NCBI RefSeq assembly: GCF_001083805.1
Contig: NZ_JXSK01000003.1
Span: forward strand, 1-64,000
Direction of reading: 5' to 3'
From: Photorhabdus luminescens subsp. luminescens
Lineage (GTDB): Bacteria; Pseudomonadota; Gammaproteobacteria; Enterobacterales; Enterobacteriaceae
DNA: 64,000 nt
This document shows, one piece after another, positions 8,357 to 17,017 of this stretch. Position numbers and translations under genes: made by a program. The notes beneath the pieces are model-generated. The model was given only the letters and a program-made list of their open reading frames with translations, had not been told where the DNA came from and made no database searches. Each line of letters opens with the position of its first letter. Position 1 is the stretch's first letter.

Positions 8357-9800
8357 CCCGCCAGCGCCAACTACGGCAAAAGTCGTGAAAGCGGCAATGG
8401 TGTTAGCCATAATGAAACTACGCTGGACGCAGGACAAACCGTCACCATCAATGCCGGCCGAGATGCCACGCTTAAGGGCGCTCAGGTCAGCGGCGAACAG
8501 ATTACCGCCGACGTCAAACGCCACCTGACGCTCAGTAGCGAGCAGGACAGCAACCGCTACGATATGAAGCAACAAAATGTCAGTGCCGGCGTTAGTGCCA
8601 CTATCGGTTCAGGTGGTTCATTGAACCTCAGCGCCAGCCGCGACAAAATCCACAGCAACTTTGACTCCGTACAGGAACAAACCGGACTGTTCGCCGGCCA
8701 AGGCGGCTATCAAGTGAAAGTGGGGGAACATACTCAGCTTGACGGCACAGTGATTGCCAGTACCGCAGACAAAGACAAAAACACCCTCGATACCGGTACT
8801 CTCGGCTTTGGCGATATAAAAAACAAAGCGGATTTTAAAACCGAACACCACAGCGTAAGTGTCAGCACCGGCGGTTCAGCAGGCGGCATGTTCCTCAGTA
8901 ACATGGCGGCCAATACTCTGGGCGGCGCTAACCGGGAAGGCCATGCTCAAAGCACTACTCATGCCGCGGTCAGTGACGGCGCCCTGATTATCCGGGATAA
9001 AGACAACCAACAACAGGATATCACCACCCTGAGCCGGGATACTGACCATGCCAATAATGCTCTCAGTCCTATCTTTGACAAAGAGAAAGAGCAACAACGA
9101 CTGAAACAGGCCCAACTGATTGGCGAAATCAGTGCGCAGGTGATTGATATCGCCAGCACCGAAGGAGCCATTATCGCCACCAAAGCCGCCCACGCCAAAC
9201 TGGAGAATATCAGTGAACCGGACAGAAAAGCGGCCATCAAAGTACTGGAGGATAAAGGCGAAACCGACATCACCCCGAAACTCATTCAAGAGCAGATTTA
9301 CAAAACCGCCTATAATCAGGCATTGAATGAATCTGGCTTTGGCACCGGTGGGAAATACCACACCGCTTTACAGGCTGCCACCGCGGCCATTCAGGGACTC
9401 GCAGGCGGCAATATTGGTCAGGCGCTGGCGGGCGGCGCTTCCCCTTACCTGGCTGGCGTGATTAAAGACCTGACCACCGACCCGAAAACTCATCAAGTGG
9501 ATGTCGTAAGCAATACCCTGGCCCATGCGATTCTGGGGGCAGTGGCCGCGGAAGTCAGTGGTAACAACGCGCTGGCCGGCGCGGCAGGCGCGGCGGGCGG
9601 TGAACTGGCCGCCCGGGAACTGATGAAGCACATTCACGGAGAAAATGTTAAAGTCAGTGACTTAAGTGAAGAAGAAAAACAGACCATCAGCACCCTCTCC
9701 ACTCTGGCAGCAGGTCTGGCAGGCGGTATTGCCGGTGACTCGACCGGCAGCGCCGTTACCGGGGCCCAGGCCGGGAAGAATGCGGTGGAGAATAATTTCT
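8357..9800 (+). repeat. CdiA scaffold direct repeat, copy 1
   Basis: A ~1.44 kb block that matches 14471-15914 in constant register (offset 6114) with few differences. Its last 380 bp match 19471-19852. It ends at the VENN codons (9785-9796), after which the downstream toxins are unrelated. Confidence 0.85.
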
Positions 9801-11029
9801 TGGGGGATATCTCACGCGGTGAGCTGGAGAAAAACCGGGAGGCGTTGCGCGAGGGCAAATACACGGAGAAACAGGTTCGTGAGTTGCTGGCGCTTGAAGC
9901 CCGTGACCAAATTAACGATGACCTGCTGAACCAGTACCGGAAAGATCCGTCTTCACTCACGCAAGAACAGCAGCATCTGTTCCAGCAAGAACTGCAACAG
10001 TATGCTTATGAAAATACACAACTGTACGGAGCAGAAACCGCGAAACAATTGGTCACTCAGTTATTAAAAGAAGGTGACTCTCCGCTTATTCCGGGCAAAG
10101 GCTTCCCGTACGCGGGTAGTACAGAGGAGAAGAATGCTTGGGCTGATCGGGAAAGGCAGAAAGCCTATGAGAAGAACGGAGTCATTGGTGCCTTGAACTG
10201 GACTCGAACACCAACGGGAGAAGAAAAACTGTTCAAAAAAGCCGATGGCCTAGCCAATACGTATGGCTACCACAAAGATAATGCATCTATCGGTGATTCA
10301 GCGATACAAGTGTTGCCAGGCGGTGTCGGCAATGCTATCCGGACTAGTACGGGTATGGCCGGGGCGTATGATATCGGCAAGGGCGTTCGTCAGGTTGAAG
10401 ACGGCAATGGCTGGGAAGGTGCGGGCAATATCGTTCAGGGTGCCTTAATGGCCACGGGCAGTACGTGGGTTAGCAAGAACGTGAAGCCCCGTCTGGTCAA
10501 TGCAAGTGGCGAAGTGAACGGGCCATTGCTGCAACAGGAAATAGCCAGTGGGAAGTTCAGCCCTAAAGGACTTGTCGAGGCTATAGATCCTACTGATGAA
10601 GCTATAAAGGCTAAAGCAGGTCAAGCATTATTAGACGTGATTAAAGGGTATAAGTCATCCACTCAGGCTGGCAAGCATGCAACTATGGTCGCTGCATATG
10701 ATCCCGTAACTGGTAAAGTGGCTATAGGAGGAAGTAGTGGTAAAGTAACAGCAGAAATGCTTGACCCTAAGACAGTAGAATTTGTTGAAAAACGACTAGG
10801 GGTAAAAATAGGAGAATCCACAACTTTTTGTAACAATCTAGCCGGATCCTGTGCGGAAATTTTTAGTGCAGATCAACTAATACGGCAAGGTGTTGAGCCT
10901 TCTGCTATTAAATTTACTGACGCATTAAGGCCAAGGGAAGTTTGGAAAAGAAAAGGTTTAGTAAATGATAAAGTCATAATGGATCCTTGTCCAAACTGTA
11001 AAATCGTATTTCCCAAAGGAGAAAAATAA
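8564..11029 (+). CDS. Truncated CdiA-like protein with YwqJ-type deaminase toxin tail
   Basis: An 821-residue C-terminal fragment of a contact-dependent inhibition/hemagglutinin protein. Coding similarity extends upstream to about 8350, where it joins an IS remnant; ATG 8564 is the first usable start. Residues 1-330 are FHA-type scaffold, residues 330-411 a PT-VENN pretoxin module (Gly/Ala-rich, then KNAVENN at 405-411). The variable tail ends in a cytidine-deaminase-like domain with CAEIFSADQL (Cys-Ala-Glu) and DPCPNCKIVF (Pro-Cys-x-x-Cys), the zinc/catalytic pattern of YwqJ-type deaminases. There is no signal peptide or TPS domain, so it cannot be exported alone. The immunity start overlaps its stop by one base. 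Likely substrate: nucleic acid or free nucleotides (family inference). Confidence 0.8.
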   Translation: MKQQNVSAGVSATIGSGGSLNLSASRDKIHSNFDSVQEQTGLFAGQGGYQVKVGEHTQLDGTVIASTADKDKNTLDTGTLGFGDIKNKADFKTEHHSVSVSTGGSAGGMFLSNMAANTLGGANREGHAQSTTHAAVSDGALIIRDKDNQQQDITTLSRDTDHANNALSPIFDKEKEQQRLKQAQLIGEISAQVIDIASTEGAIIATKAAHAKLENISEPDRKAAIKVLEDKGETDITPKLIQEQIYKTAYNQALNESGFGTGGKYHTALQAATAAIQGLAGGNIGQALAGGASPYLAGVIKDLTTDPKTHQVDVVSNTLAHAILGAVAAEVSGNNALAGAAGAAGGELAARELMKHIHGENVKVSDLSEEEKQTISTLSTLAAGLAGGIAGDSTGSAVTGAQAGKNAVENNFLGDISRGELEKNREALREGKYTEKQVRELLALEARDQINDDLLNQYRKDPSSLTQEQQHLFQQELQQYAYENTQLYGAETAKQLVTQLLKEGDSPLIPGKGFPYAGSTEEKNAWADRERQKAYEKNGVIGALNWTRTPTGEEKLFKKADGLANTYGYHKDNASIGDSAIQVLPGGVGNAIRTSTGMAGAYDIGKGVRQVEDGNGWEGAGNIVQGALMATGSTWVSKNVKPRLVNASGEVNGPLLQQEIASGKFSPKGLVEAIDPTDEAIKAKAGQALLDVIKGYKSSTQAGKHATMVAAYDPVTGKVAIGGSSGKVTAEMLDPKTVEFVEKRLGVKIGESTTFCNNLAGSCAEIFSADQLIRQGVEPSAIKFTDALRPREVWKRKGLVNDKVIMDPCPNCKIVFPKGEK

Positions 11030-11634
11030 TGAATATATTAGATGAAAATTGGACACCTGCATGGGGCACCATATTTACTTGGTTTGCAATGGATAATAAA
11101 GGCAAAATTGCGGTCATGGTTAATAATTGCTTAGGTAATTTGCCTAAAACGCTGTTGAAAATTAATGAAGTAGAGTCGTTGCTTGATAGACTTACGGAAT
11201 ATATGTGGGAAGAATCACAAGACTTTACTAATTATCCTAAAAATAAAAATGGCGATTTTTTATTGGATTTGTATTCATCATGGCGTAATCGCCGTAATCT
11301 ATCTAAGCATGAATTGATAGAAGAAATTAATGATGATTTTGCTGAATCGGCTAATTATAGTGATGCTAATCTGGCAAAAAATAAGGGTTTTTTTGTTTAT
11401 AATGGAATAGAAGGGTACAACCCAGGTGAAGATTACCCTGTAGGCTATGAAGGTGAAACGAAAATGGGAGACTATTTTCGGTATCTGGTGCCAACGGTGT
11501 ATGCCTCAATTGATGATTTCCCTGAAGAGTTACGCAGAGGGATTGCAGTATCTGATACGGTTGATTTTACGGTTGATCGTTTACTGGATAATGATCTTAT
11601 CAATACTTATTTCACCAGAATGTACTCAGAGTAA
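11029..11634 (+). CDS. Immunity protein for the YwqJ-type deaminase
   Basis: A 201-residue acidic protein (many Asp/Glu, rich in Asn and Tyr) that starts within the toxin stop codon (TAATG) and has AAAGGAG upstream, so it is translationally coupled to the deaminase. I do not recognise the family with confidence. It lacks membrane segments and signal peptide, as expected for a cytoplasmic inhibitor. Its 3' end is duplicated at 8160-8210. Codon use is AT-rich, unlike the GC-richer CdiA scaffold before it, the usual mosaic pattern of toxin tails and immunities. The gene is called as immunity from position. Confidence 0.7.
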   Translation: MNILDENWTPAWGTIFTWFAMDNKGKIAVMVNNCLGNLPKTLLKINEVESLLDRLTEYMWEESQDFTNYPKNKNGDFLLDLYSSWRNRRNLSKHELIEEINDDFAESANYSDANLAKNKGFFVYNGIEGYNPGEDYPVGYEGETKMGDYFRYLVPTVYASIDDFPEELRRGIAVSDTVDFTVDRLLDNDLINTYFTRMYSE

Positions 11635-11660
11635 ATAAAAATACAAATCCCAGCCTGATT

Positions 11661-11752
11661 GAGCTGCCCCCGAAAGTTGGACACCCAATAAGTAAGGGGA
11701 AGTTCTCCATAAAGAAGTACAGAAAAAATTCGTTTAAGTTTAAGCGTCAAGT
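11661..11752 (+). mobile_element. IS3-family left-end remnant 2
   Basis: The same IS end as at 8231 (GAGCTGCCCCCGAAAGTTGG... then KKYRKNSLKFKRQV-like codons), with the ATG mutated to ATA and one shift. It again abuts a CdiA fragment at the same internal position as remnants 1 and 4. Confidence 0.65.
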
Positions 11753-11866
11753 CACTCCACATTACCACTGGCCTTAACCTCTCCGCCAACACCAACCACG
11801 GCAAAGGCCGTAAAAGTGGCAACAGCGTCAGCCATAACGAAATTACGCTGGATGCTACCCTAAATA
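11753..11866 (+). pseudogene. CdiA scaffold fragment
   Basis: About 110 bp similar to 14456-14545 (translating NLSANTNHGKGRKSGNSVSHNEITLDA). It shows independent substitutions, then breaks off 15 nt before an orphan immunity gene. It is too short to do anything and marks the border of a lost toxin. Confidence 0.7.
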
Positions 11867-11881
11867 AATCGGGAGAAAGGA

Positions 11882-12154
11882 ATGAAAATAGAAAATATTC
11901 GTTATTTATTAGGTTGTTATTTCCATCAAGATTGGAACTGTGAGGCATCTACAGATGAGGGAATTATGAAGCTTTTTGTGGAAAAAGAACAGCCAGAGAA
12001 AGTTATGCTTTTAAAAAAGGAATTTGAAGAAATATTGAATAGTGGTGAAGAATTAACGGAGAGTTTTCTTTATGAAAATAATGGATATTATTCTCCATCA
12101 GCGGATGAATTAACTGTCTTACAATGGCTTAAAAAATTGAATGACGTTTTATAG
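11882..12154 (+). CDS. Orphan CdiI-type immunity protein
   Basis: A 90-residue protein starting IRYLLGCYFHQDWN..., a pattern I associate with the CdiI_2 family of contact-dependent-inhibition immunity proteins. It has a recognisable ribosome site (GAGAAAGG before ATG) and a strong terminator after it. No toxin precedes it: the upstream sequence is an IS remnant and a 110-bp CdiA scrap. It may therefore be a retained antidote that protects against kin carrying the lost toxin (inference). It appears intact and cytoplasmic. Confidence 0.75.
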   Translation: MKIENIRYLLGCYFHQDWNCEASTDEGIMKLFVEKEQPEKVMLLKKEFEEILNSGEELTESFLYENNGYYSPSADELTVLQWLKKLNDVL

Positions 12155-12181
12155 TTAATACCTTTAAAATCCCCACAGTAA

Positions 12182-12219
12182 GGAAGAATCCAGCCTAAAA
12201 GCTGGACTCTTCCCCTTTA
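12182..12219 (+). terminator. Terminator after orphan cdiI
   Basis: Stem GGAAGA-TCCAGC (12182-12194) with GCTGGA-TCTTCC (12201-12213), one mismatch, loop CTAAAA, followed by CCCTTTAT. Confidence 0.8.
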
Positions 12220-12224
12220 TATCG

Positions 12225-12342
12225 CTAGCTTTTCTCAACGAGCCGAATAATCAACAACCTATACTCAATGCAGACCTACACTGGCTGCCCGGTAGCAAAT
12301 CCCTCTTCTTGCAACCAGTTACCCTTCAGGTTCAAGCAGGGG
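12225..12342 (-). pseudogene. symE: SymE-like relic 2
   Basis: On the minus strand the sequence reads LKGNWLQEEGFATGQPV, stop, then LLIIRLVEKS: the C-terminal half of SymE with an in-frame TAG. The N-terminal half is gone. It lies antisense to the start of the next toxin frame. Confidence 0.6.
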
Positions 12343-12756
12343 TGTCGGCGTAGCGGCGGTCATACCAGCAGTGTGGTCGGCACGGTGTGCACTGATAAAG
12401 GTAAAACTGAATATTATTTATCTGTAAATGGTAAAGCGTGGTCTGGTACTTCACCTACAAATGTAAATATTGGTGGGGTTAATTATAAAGTGATTGTAAG
12501 CGATAGCAAAAGCGTCCCTAGTGCACAGAACTCAGATACACAAAGTAATTTCAATCATGCTGAGCAAAAATTGTTTAGCCATATTCAGGATGCTTATAAG
12601 GGCCAAAAAGCGAATGTAAATATCGCGGTACAAAATACCTCTCGAAACGAACCAGGCATGTGCACTGGTTGTGGGAATACAAGCCAAACTTTTGCCGAAA
12701 TGAACAAAGAGTTCAATGTTAATATTTATCAAGGCTCGACAGGTACAAATCAATGA
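12268..12756 (+). CDS. Orphan deaminase-fold toxin tail
   Basis: A 162-residue frame. The first ~33 codons run antisense through a SymE relic and are unlikely to be native protein. The toxin-like part begins around residue 35 (VVGTVCTDKGKTEYYLSVNGK). The distal part has FNHAEQKLFSHI (His-Ala-Glu) and PGMCTGCGNTS (Cys-x-x-Cys), the zinc-binding and proton-donor pattern of nucleic-acid/nucleotide deaminase toxins. The family is not the YwqJ type at 10.8 kb. There is no VENN, scaffold or start with a good ribosome site, so it is an orphan toxin tail. The SUKH immunity gene overlaps its stop by 4 nt. Confidence 0.65.
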   Translation: MQTYTGCPVANPSSCNQLPFRFKQGCRRSGGHTSSVVGTVCTDKGKTEYYLSVNGKAWSGTSPTNVNIGGVNYKVIVSDSKSVPSAQNSDTQSNFNHAEQKLFSHIQDAYKGQKANVNIAVQNTSRNEPGMCTGCGNTSQTFAEMNKEFNVNIYQGSTGTNQ

Positions 12757-13277
12757 TTAATGAAGAACTAATAAACTATCTGCACTCAGTTTACCCTGAG
12801 TTAAAAATCGATATCAGTTATATCAGAGGCTACTCTGTAGAAGAAATACAAAAAATGGAACGTCTTTATGACATTGAAATTAAAGATCAATTATATGACT
12901 TTCTAACTTGCATGGGACGTTGTAGTGGCGGGCTTTTTGGTGACGTTCCTCTAATTTTTTATCAAGAACAAGACACTGTTCGAGGTGATGTATTGTTTCA
13001 ATCAGGTCAACGGGAAGAATTGTGTAAAATTCAACTTCATACCCTGTTAAGACAAAAACCGTTTTTTGTTTCAGTAGAAAGCTATACTCAATATTATTTC
13101 CTATTAACGGCGTCAGATAATCCTAATTTGATTTATCACTATGATGAAAATGAAGAAACTGTTGAGGTCACAAACTGGACGTTTAATGAGTACTTAAGGC
13201 GTGTTGTAGATGTAATCACACGTAACTATAAGGTTAAAACATCCTTTGATCAAAGTGGTGAGTTGATCATTATCTAA
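12753..13277 (+). CDS. SMI1/KNR4 (SUKH) family immunity protein
   Basis: A 174-residue protein coupled to the deaminase by an ATGA overlap. The layout (EIQKMERLYDIEIKDQLYDFLTCMGRCSGGLFGD, then a hydrophobic strand pair and FNEYLRRVVDVI near the end) is the SUKH superfamily fold, one of the commonest immunity folds in polymorphic toxin systems and frequent partner of deaminases and nucleases. It is cytoplasmic and looks intact. It is followed by an IS remnant and not by a hairpin. Immunity function is inferred from family and position. Confidence 0.8.
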   Translation: MINEELINYLHSVYPELKIDISYIRGYSVEEIQKMERLYDIEIKDQLYDFLTCMGRCSGGLFGDVPLIFYQEQDTVRGDVLFQSGQREELCKIQLHTLLRQKPFFVSVESYTQYYFLLTASDNPNLIYHYDENEETVEVTNWTFNEYLRRVVDVITRNYKVKTSFDQSGELIII

Positions 13278-13316
13278 TCTTTTGACGTAAATTTTATGTA
13301 GTAGATCCCGACAAAT

Positions 13317-13400
13317 TGAACTGCCCCCGAAAGTTGAACACCCAACAAGTAGGGGAAAGTTCTGTATGAAGAATTACACTAAGCATTTGCTCACATTTTA
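13317..13400 (+). mobile_element. IS3-family left-end remnant 3
   Basis: Matches the other three IS ends (AACTGCCCCCGAAAGTT... and MKNYTKH-like first codons), but fuses to a different, more upstream point of the CdiA scaffold than the other copies. Confidence 0.6.
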
Positions 13401-13402
13401 AT

Positions 13403-16400
13403 GTGGGCACCGCTTCATCAGACCTGATAGAACACAGCAAACAGACCAGTAAAGGCTTACTCTCCAAATCCTCCGTCGAAACCCATGATGAGGTGCATGA
13501 ACGCCGGGCGCAGAGCACCACACTCAGCGGCGACCGCGTGACCGTACAAACCGGGAATGACCTGAATATCATCGGCAGTAACGTGGCAGGCACTCAGAAT
13601 GTTAATCTGGCTGCCGGCAATCAGCTCACCATCACGACCGCGGATGAAGCCCGTCATGAAACTCACTTCAAACAAGAGAAAAAATCCGGTCTGATGGGCA
13701 CAGGGGGTATCGGCTTCACCGTCGGCAAAGCCAGCCAAAAATCCACCACTGACATCGACAGTAACCTCAACAAAGGCAGCACAGTAGGCAGCAGCCAGGG
13801 CAGTGTGACATTCAGCGCCGGAAAACAGCTCAACATTCACGGCAGTGATGCAGTGGCGGGTCGCGATATGCAGCTTTCCGGTCAAAACATTAACATCACC
13901 AGCGCGGAAAACAGTCACACCGCCATCACCAAAACCGAACAGAAACAAAGCGGCCTGACCGTGGCTCTGTCCGGCACCGCAGGCGGGGCCCTGAATTCCG
14001 CTGTTCAAACGGTTCAAGCCGCCAACAATGAAAGTGACAGCCGTATCAAAGCTTTACAAGGCACTAAAGCCGCTCTTAGCGGGGTACAGGCTGTTCAGGC
14101 AGCCCGTCTGGCCAACGCCAAAGGCGGTGACGACAAAGCCAATAACAATCTGATAGGGGTTAACCTCTCCTACGGCAGCCAGTCCTCCCGGTCAGAACTG
14201 AAACAGCACCAGACCACTCAACAGGGCAGCAGCCTGATGACCGGGGATAATCTCACCCTCACCGCTGCCGGGACACCAGATCAGAACGGCGATATTCGCA
14301 TTCAGGGCGGCCAGTTGCAGGCGGGTAAAGACCTGCAACTTAATGCCAGCCGGGATATCCAGCTCGCCTCCAGCCAGAACACCGAACAGACCACCGGTAA
14401 AAACAGCAGTCGCGGAGGGTCACTGGGCGTCGGTTTCACTGCCGGACCGGGGGGCACAGGTATCAACCTCTCCGCCAGCGCCAACTACGGTAAAGGCCGT
14501 GAAAGCGGTAATGGCGTAAGCCATAACGAAACCACCCTGGACGCAGGACAAACCGTCACCATCAATGCCGGCCGAGATGCCACGCTTAAGGGCGCTCAGG
14601 TCAGCGGCGAACAGATTACCGCCGACGTAAAACGCCACCTGACGCTCAGTAGCGAGCAGGACAGCAACCGCTACGATATGAAGCAACAAAATGTCAGTGC
14701 CGGCGTTAGTGCCACTATCGGTTCAGGTGGTTCATTGAACCTCAGCGCCAGCCGCGACAAAATCCACAGCAACTTTGACTCCGTACAGGAACAAACCGGA
14801 CTGTTCGCCGGCCAAGGCGGCTATCAAGTGAAAGTGGGGGAACATACTCAGCTTGACGGCGCAGTGATTGCCAGTACCGCAGACAAAGACAAAAACACCC
14901 TCGATACCGGCACGCTCGGCTTTGACAACATTCAGAACAAAGCGGATTTTAAAACCGAACACCACAGCGTAAGTGTCAGCACCGGCGGTTCAGCAGGCGG
15001 CATGTTCCTCAGTAACATGGCCGCCAATACCCTGGGCGGCGCTAACCGGGAAGGCCATGCCCAAAGCACCACCCATGCCGCAGTCAGTGACGGCGCCCTG
15101 ATTATCCGGGATAAAGACAACCAGCAACAGGATATCACCACCCTGAGCCGGGATACCGACCATGCTAACAATGCTCTCAGCCCTATCTTTGACAAAGAGA
15201 AAGAGCAGCAACGGCTGAAACAGGCCCAACTGATTGGCGAAATCAGTGCGCAGGTGATTGACATCGCCAGTACTGAAGGGGCCATTATCGCCACCAAAGC
15301 CGCCCACGCCAAACTGGAGAACATCAGTGACCCGGATAGAAAAGCGGCCATCAAGGCACTGGAGGATAAAGGTAAAACCGACATCACTCCAGAGCTCATT
15401 AAAGACCAGATTTACAAGACCGCCTATAATCAGGCATTGAATGAATCTGGCTTTGGCACCGGTGGGAAATACCACACCGCTTTACAGGCTGCCACCGCGG
15501 CCATTCAGGGACTCGCAGGCGGCAATATTGGTCAGGCGCTGGCGGGCGGCGCTTCCCCTTATCTGGCCGGGGTGATTAAAGACCTGACCACCGACCCGAA
15601 AACCCATCAAGTGGATGTCGTGAGCCATACCCTGGCTCACGCGATTCTGGGGGCAGTGGCCGCGGAAGTCAGTGGTAACAATGCGCTGGCCGGTGCGGCA
15701 GGCGCGGCGGGCGGTGAACTGGCCGCCCGGGAACTGATGAAGCATATCCACGGCGAAAATGTTAAAGTCAGTGACTTAAGTGAAGAGGAAAAACAGACCA
15801 TCAGCACCCTCTCCACTCTGGCAGCGGGTCTGGCAGGCGGCATTACCGGTGACTCCACTGGCAGCGCCGTTACCGGCGCCCAGGCCGGCAAGAATGCGGT
15901 TGAGAATAATGCGCTGGCCTCGCGAAACCTGGGGGATTGCAGTACGCTGTCACCGGCAGCGTGCGGCAAGGCCAAAGAACTGAGTCAGCGGATTCTGGAT
16001 AAAGGTCTGCCGTCAGTGGAGGACATGCGCGGTAAACTGGCATCGTGTCAGGATGACAGCTACCGTAAAGGGGTCTGGACGGAATACCGGCAGGCCAGTG
16101 ATGCGACTATCAACACCCTGAAACAGATGGCGTTGAATGGCGAGTTGAGCCGTGAAGAACTGGCCTTTATCAACCATGAACTGGGTAAAGAACTGGCGGT
16201 GTCGGGCTATCGTGCCAATGATAAGCTAGGTCGTTCAGAGCAGAGCAGTTGGCTAAATGGTGGCGGTGGACCACTCTCCGGGTTCTTTAATACGGAATTG
16301 AGGCAAAAAGAGCTGGAGAGCGCCGGATTATCTAAAGCGGATGCGGCGCAGTATGTGAAGGAAGAGCAACGTAATATGATGTTGCTGGAGACTGCAACCG

Positions 16401-17017
16401 GGATTATTGGAGGAGCAGCCAGTAATAAGATACAGGCGAAGCCATCATCTGTACCGTCAAAAAATAATGTTGATAAAGGCGTCCTAGCGGAAGCTACACA
16501 AGTACAGCCTAACCAAACTGCTAATGTGGGAGCAAAAGGAAATAACTCATCTGCACATCAGCCAAATAATGCGGCAAAAAGTACAAAACAGTCGTCTGAA
16601 ACTTATTTCCGAGTTGAGGGCGGAGGCAGTGGTACGCAAACGAGTCAAAACAGAATTAGCGTAAATCCTGATGGAAGTGTAACTATTAATTCAGGTTGTA
16701 GTGGGCAGTTATGTGTTAGTACTAAAGGAGCAAATCATGCTGCTTATTACCTTACAAATAGAAGACAAGATGGAACTGTAGTTGTTTTTGAAGTGGACGC
16801 GGCTCTTCACAAAAAAATAATGGATGCCGCTATTCCTCAAAGGCCAATTCCTGGGGTATCAAGAGACAAAAATGCGCCTAAAATAGTGGACCCGACAAAA
16901 GGCCAGCCAAGCGTAGCTCTCGAATTACCGAAGGTATGGGATAGGTTAATAGAGCAAAATTCATCAAAAGGTCGTGTGCTAACAAAAGAGGAATTTTTAC
17001 GTGAATTTGGAAAATGA
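13403..17017 (+). CDS. Large truncated CdiA/hemagglutinin with unassigned toxin tail
   Basis: At 1204 residues this is the longest scaffold fragment of the array. Residues 1-520 carry FHA-2-type repeats (LSGDRVTVQTGNDLNIIGSNV-like units, TITTADEA, LNIHGSDAVAG), followed by the block repeated at 8.36 kb and PT-VENN (VENN codons 15899-15910). After a Ser/Asn-rich linker (residues 1010-1070), the final ~130 residues contain YFRVEGGGSGT, SGCSGQLCVST, HAAYYLTNR and VVVFEVD. The YFRV start and later strand layout are compatible with an ADP-ribosyltransferase-like fold, but this is a guess and I do not assign it. No signal peptide or TPS domain is present; the frame starts (GTG/ATG region) directly after an IS remnant. 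The immunity gene overlaps its end by 17 nt. Confidence 0.75.
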   Translation: MGTASSDLIEHSKQTSKGLLSKSSVETHDEVHERRAQSTTLSGDRVTVQTGNDLNIIGSNVAGTQNVNLAAGNQLTITTADEARHETHFKQEKKSGLMGTGGIGFTVGKASQKSTTDIDSNLNKGSTVGSSQGSVTFSAGKQLNIHGSDAVAGRDMQLSGQNINITSAENSHTAITKTEQKQSGLTVALSGTAGGALNSAVQTVQAANNESDSRIKALQGTKAALSGVQAVQAARLANAKGGDDKANNNLIGVNLSYGSQSSRSELKQHQTTQQGSSLMTGDNLTLTAAGTPDQNGDIRIQGGQLQAGKDLQLNASRDIQLASSQNTEQTTGKNSSRGGSLGVGFTAGPGGTGINLSASANYGKGRESGNGVSHNETTLDAGQTVTINAGRDATLKGAQVSGEQITADVKRHLTLSSEQDSNRYDMKQQNVSAGVSATIGSGGSLNLSASRDKIHSNFDSVQEQTGLFAGQGGYQVKVGEHTQLDGAVIASTADKDKNTLDTGTLGFDNIQNKADFKTEHHSVSVSTGGSAGGMFLSNMAANTLGGANREGHAQSTTHAAVSDGALIIRDKDNQQQDITTLSRDTDHANNALSPIFDKEKEQQRLKQAQLIGEISAQVIDIASTEGAIIATKAAHAKLENISDPDRKAAIKALEDKGKTDITPELIKDQIYKTAYNQALNESGFGTGGKYHTALQAATAAIQGLAGGNIGQALAGGASPYLAGVIKDLTTDPKTHQVDVVSHTLAHAILGAVAAEVSGNNALAGAAGAAGGELAARELMKHIHGENVKVSDLSEEEKQTISTLSTLAAGLAGGITGDSTGSAVTGAQAGKNAVENNALASRNLGDCSTLSPAACGKAKELSQRILDKGLPSVEDMRGKLASCQDDSYRKGVWTEYRQASDATINTLKQMALNGELSREELAFINHELGKELAVSGYRANDKLGRSEQSSWLNGGGGPLSGFFNTELRQKELESAGLSKADAAQYVKEEQRNMMLLETATGIIGGAASNKIQAKPSSVPSKNNVDKGVLAEATQVQPNQTANVGAKGNNSSAHQPNNAAKSTKQSSETYFRVEGGGSGTQTSQNRISVNPDGSVTINSGCSGQLCVSTKGANHAAYYLTNRRQDGTVVVFEVDAALHKKIMDAAIPQRPIPGVSRDKNAPKIVDPTKGQPSVALELPKVWDRLIEQNSSKGRVLTKEEFLREFGK
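14471..15914 (+). repeat. CdiA scaffold direct repeat, copy 2
   Basis: Second copy of the 1.44 kb block at 8357-9800, same length and register. Differences cluster in short patches (for example 14920-14940, 15340-15420), a pattern compatible with gene conversion. Confidence 0.85.

Noticed and set aside
9368-9960. Antisense open frames across the CdiA scaffold (also near 8618-9361, 13457-15975, 19402-19689)
   Set aside because: They are mirror frames of Ala/Gly-rich FHA sequence, repeat at every scaffold copy, lack ribosome sites and match no family.
13403-17017. Functional secreted CdiA
   Set aside because: It lacks signal peptide, TPS domain and a cdiB partner; it begins at an IS remnant.
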